A stretch of 17,331 nucleotides of DNA from Candolleomyces eurysporus. Taxonomy: Eukaryota > Basidiomycota > Agaricomycetes > Agaricales > Psathyrellaceae. Location of the stretch: NCBI GenBank assembly GCA_027579435.1, contig JANBPK010001602.1, forward strand, positions 7,739 to 25,069. Reading direction: 5' to 3'. Made by a program: the position numbers and the translations under genes. Below, one piece after another: positions 16,168 through 17,331 of the stretch. Each line of letters starts with the position of its first letter. The stretch's first letter is position 1. Under the pieces are notes generated by a model, which saw only the letters and a list, made by a program, of their open reading frames with translations, ran no database searches and was not told the origin of the DNA.

Positions 16168-17331
16168 ATGTTGCCCAAGGTCGCGACCCACCTCTTGCAT
16201 TCGACGGTAACCCGTAGCGCAGCCGCTGCCGTCCAGAACCAGTCAAGTCTGCGCAATGTCCTTCAAAAGCACCCCTCTGGTGCCACGCCAGGCTCCTCGA
16301 CGACCAACACATTCACCTCGAACCAGCACCTTGCAAGTTCATCTGCAGCCGCTGCAGCCGGAGTTGGTGCGAGCTCGTCTACGCACGTGAATAACGGAAG
16401 CTTTTTCACGTCGAATGGCACGTCGAGTGGAAAGTCGAGGGCTATTTCGACAGAGGAGGCAAAGGCCAACCCCCATGGAGGATCACACAATCCGGGATCA
16501 GGGCAAGGTTCCAAGAAGAACAAAGCTGGGAGTAGGTTTTATACAGGCTACAACGTGCGTCGCGTTTCCATCTCTTTCCTTACCGCTGTATACTGAGAGG
16601 TGATGCTTGTGACAGGGAGCTGCACGCGCCGTGACCCAAGCCAACGCTCTCACTCAAGATTCTTCCTCATCCCAAGCCGACGAGCTGAATGCGGTAGACG
16701 AGTCGATGCACCCCGCCGCTCGACGGGCGCTCCTCAAAAAGAAAAATATCGCTGTCGGTGCTTCGGCTACGCCCAAGCGAACTCGGTTGCGGAGTTCCAG
16801 CGTCAACAGTCTCTTGCCGAGGAAGGATGCTTCTACCTCCGAATCAACTGTGCCCTTGGGGAGCGTTTTGAAGACTGTCCAGCTCCAGGCGAGGTCGTTG
16901 CATGCCCTCACGGCTCAGCAACAGGTGCAAGAATCGACTCAAACTCCATCCTCGTCGATAGAAGCGGAAGCTGCTACTGCTGCGGAGGTCGTCCAAGACC
17001 TATCAACTGTACCCGAGCCTCCGGTCGCTGCTCAGGAAGCTCGAGTAGCTTCACGGTCTGCATCGCCTGTCCGACCCATCTCCCCTCGCCCGCGACGGAA
17101 TTCGACGTCGACACATGTCTCCCNTACCGTCTTCCCCCATCATCCATCCCGCTGATATCCCTCTCCCCGCTTCCCCGCTTCTTTCTGTGCGGCATAGCTC
17201 GACCGTTGCTGGCTCTGCATCGGAGCCCACACCTGCTGTAGAGGGAGTCTCTGCTGCTGCAGAACCTGCCCAATCGTTGGAAGCCACCTCCGAGGAATCA
17301 ACAACTACGGCCGCCCCTCCTTCCCCCAAGA
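16168..17331 (+). CDS. Front of a probable mitochondrial protein, possibly PPR-type (partial)
   Basis: Exons 16168-16554 and 16616 to the window edge; intron 16555-16615 (61 bp, donor GTGCGT, acceptor TGACAG, phase 0). The start ATG has a good context (CGCACCATG). The first 35 residues (MLPKVATHLLHST, Arg/Ala/Ser, no acidic residue) look like a mitochondrial import leader. Then comes low-complexity Ser/Ala/Asn sequence and a better conserved-looking piece across the splice site: AGSRFYTGYN-GAARAVTQANA. LGSVLKTVQLQARSLHA and RRNSTSTH follow. From memory, this layout precedes pentatricopeptide-type repeats in basidiomycete mitochondrial proteins, but no repeat unit is reached in the window, so this is a guess. 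An apparent stop at 17153 depends on the N at 17124. Removing that single position leaves the frame open to the edge (238 further codons from exon 2). Confidence 0.6.

Overview
The window looks like nuclear DNA of a basidiomycete fungus, most likely an agaricomycete. Genes are split by short introns (50-67 bp is typical here) with GT...AG borders and CTRAC-like branch sites. The recognisable families (coilin, an arrestin-like protein, a NACHT/NLR-type ATPase remnant) are eukaryotic, and the NACHT and arrestin sequences have the style of mushroom-forming fungi. No rRNA, tRNA, CRISPR array or bacterial operon structure is visible.

Layout. (1) 1-300 and 640-780: a degenerate minisatellite built on the inverted heptamers TGGTGCA / TGCACCA, with a 35-bp period at its left end. 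(2) 760-1998, minus strand: the front part of an arrestin-like gene whose last exon runs into the minisatellite. (3) 2000-3070: nothing I can support. (4) 3069-3801: a broken NACHT-domain fragment, possibly with an upstream exon. (5) 4250-13240: an array of decayed tandem units, each originally a small multi-pass membrane-protein gene followed by the front of the coilin gene. (6) 13345-15678: the complete coilin gene. (7) 16168 to the right edge: the start of another gene with a probable mitochondrial leader.

The membrane-protein gene is present four times (4253-4910, 5590-6360, 8018-8801, 11055-11851). Comparing the copies fixes a four-exon model with introns of 50-59 bp at identical positions. 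Two copies are intact in this model (206 and 210 aa), one is dead, and one has lost its 3' end and now reads in frame into a coilin head. Truncated coilin heads lie at 6380-6815, 6878-6994 and 9400-10170, all on the same strand as the intact gene. The simplest explanation is repeated tandem duplication of a [membrane gene + coilin 5' half] segment, followed by deletions and insertions. A probable non-autonomous DNA transposon (12086-12886) interrupts the unit nearest the intact coilin gene.

No pathway connects these genes. Coilin would work in the nucleus (Cajal bodies, snRNP biogenesis), the array encodes membrane proteins of unknown function, and the right-edge gene is probably mitochondrial. 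What joins them is the history of duplication. Six N characters occur in the window; at least two (18 and 17124) behave as spurious extra bases, and the one at 17124 creates a false stop.
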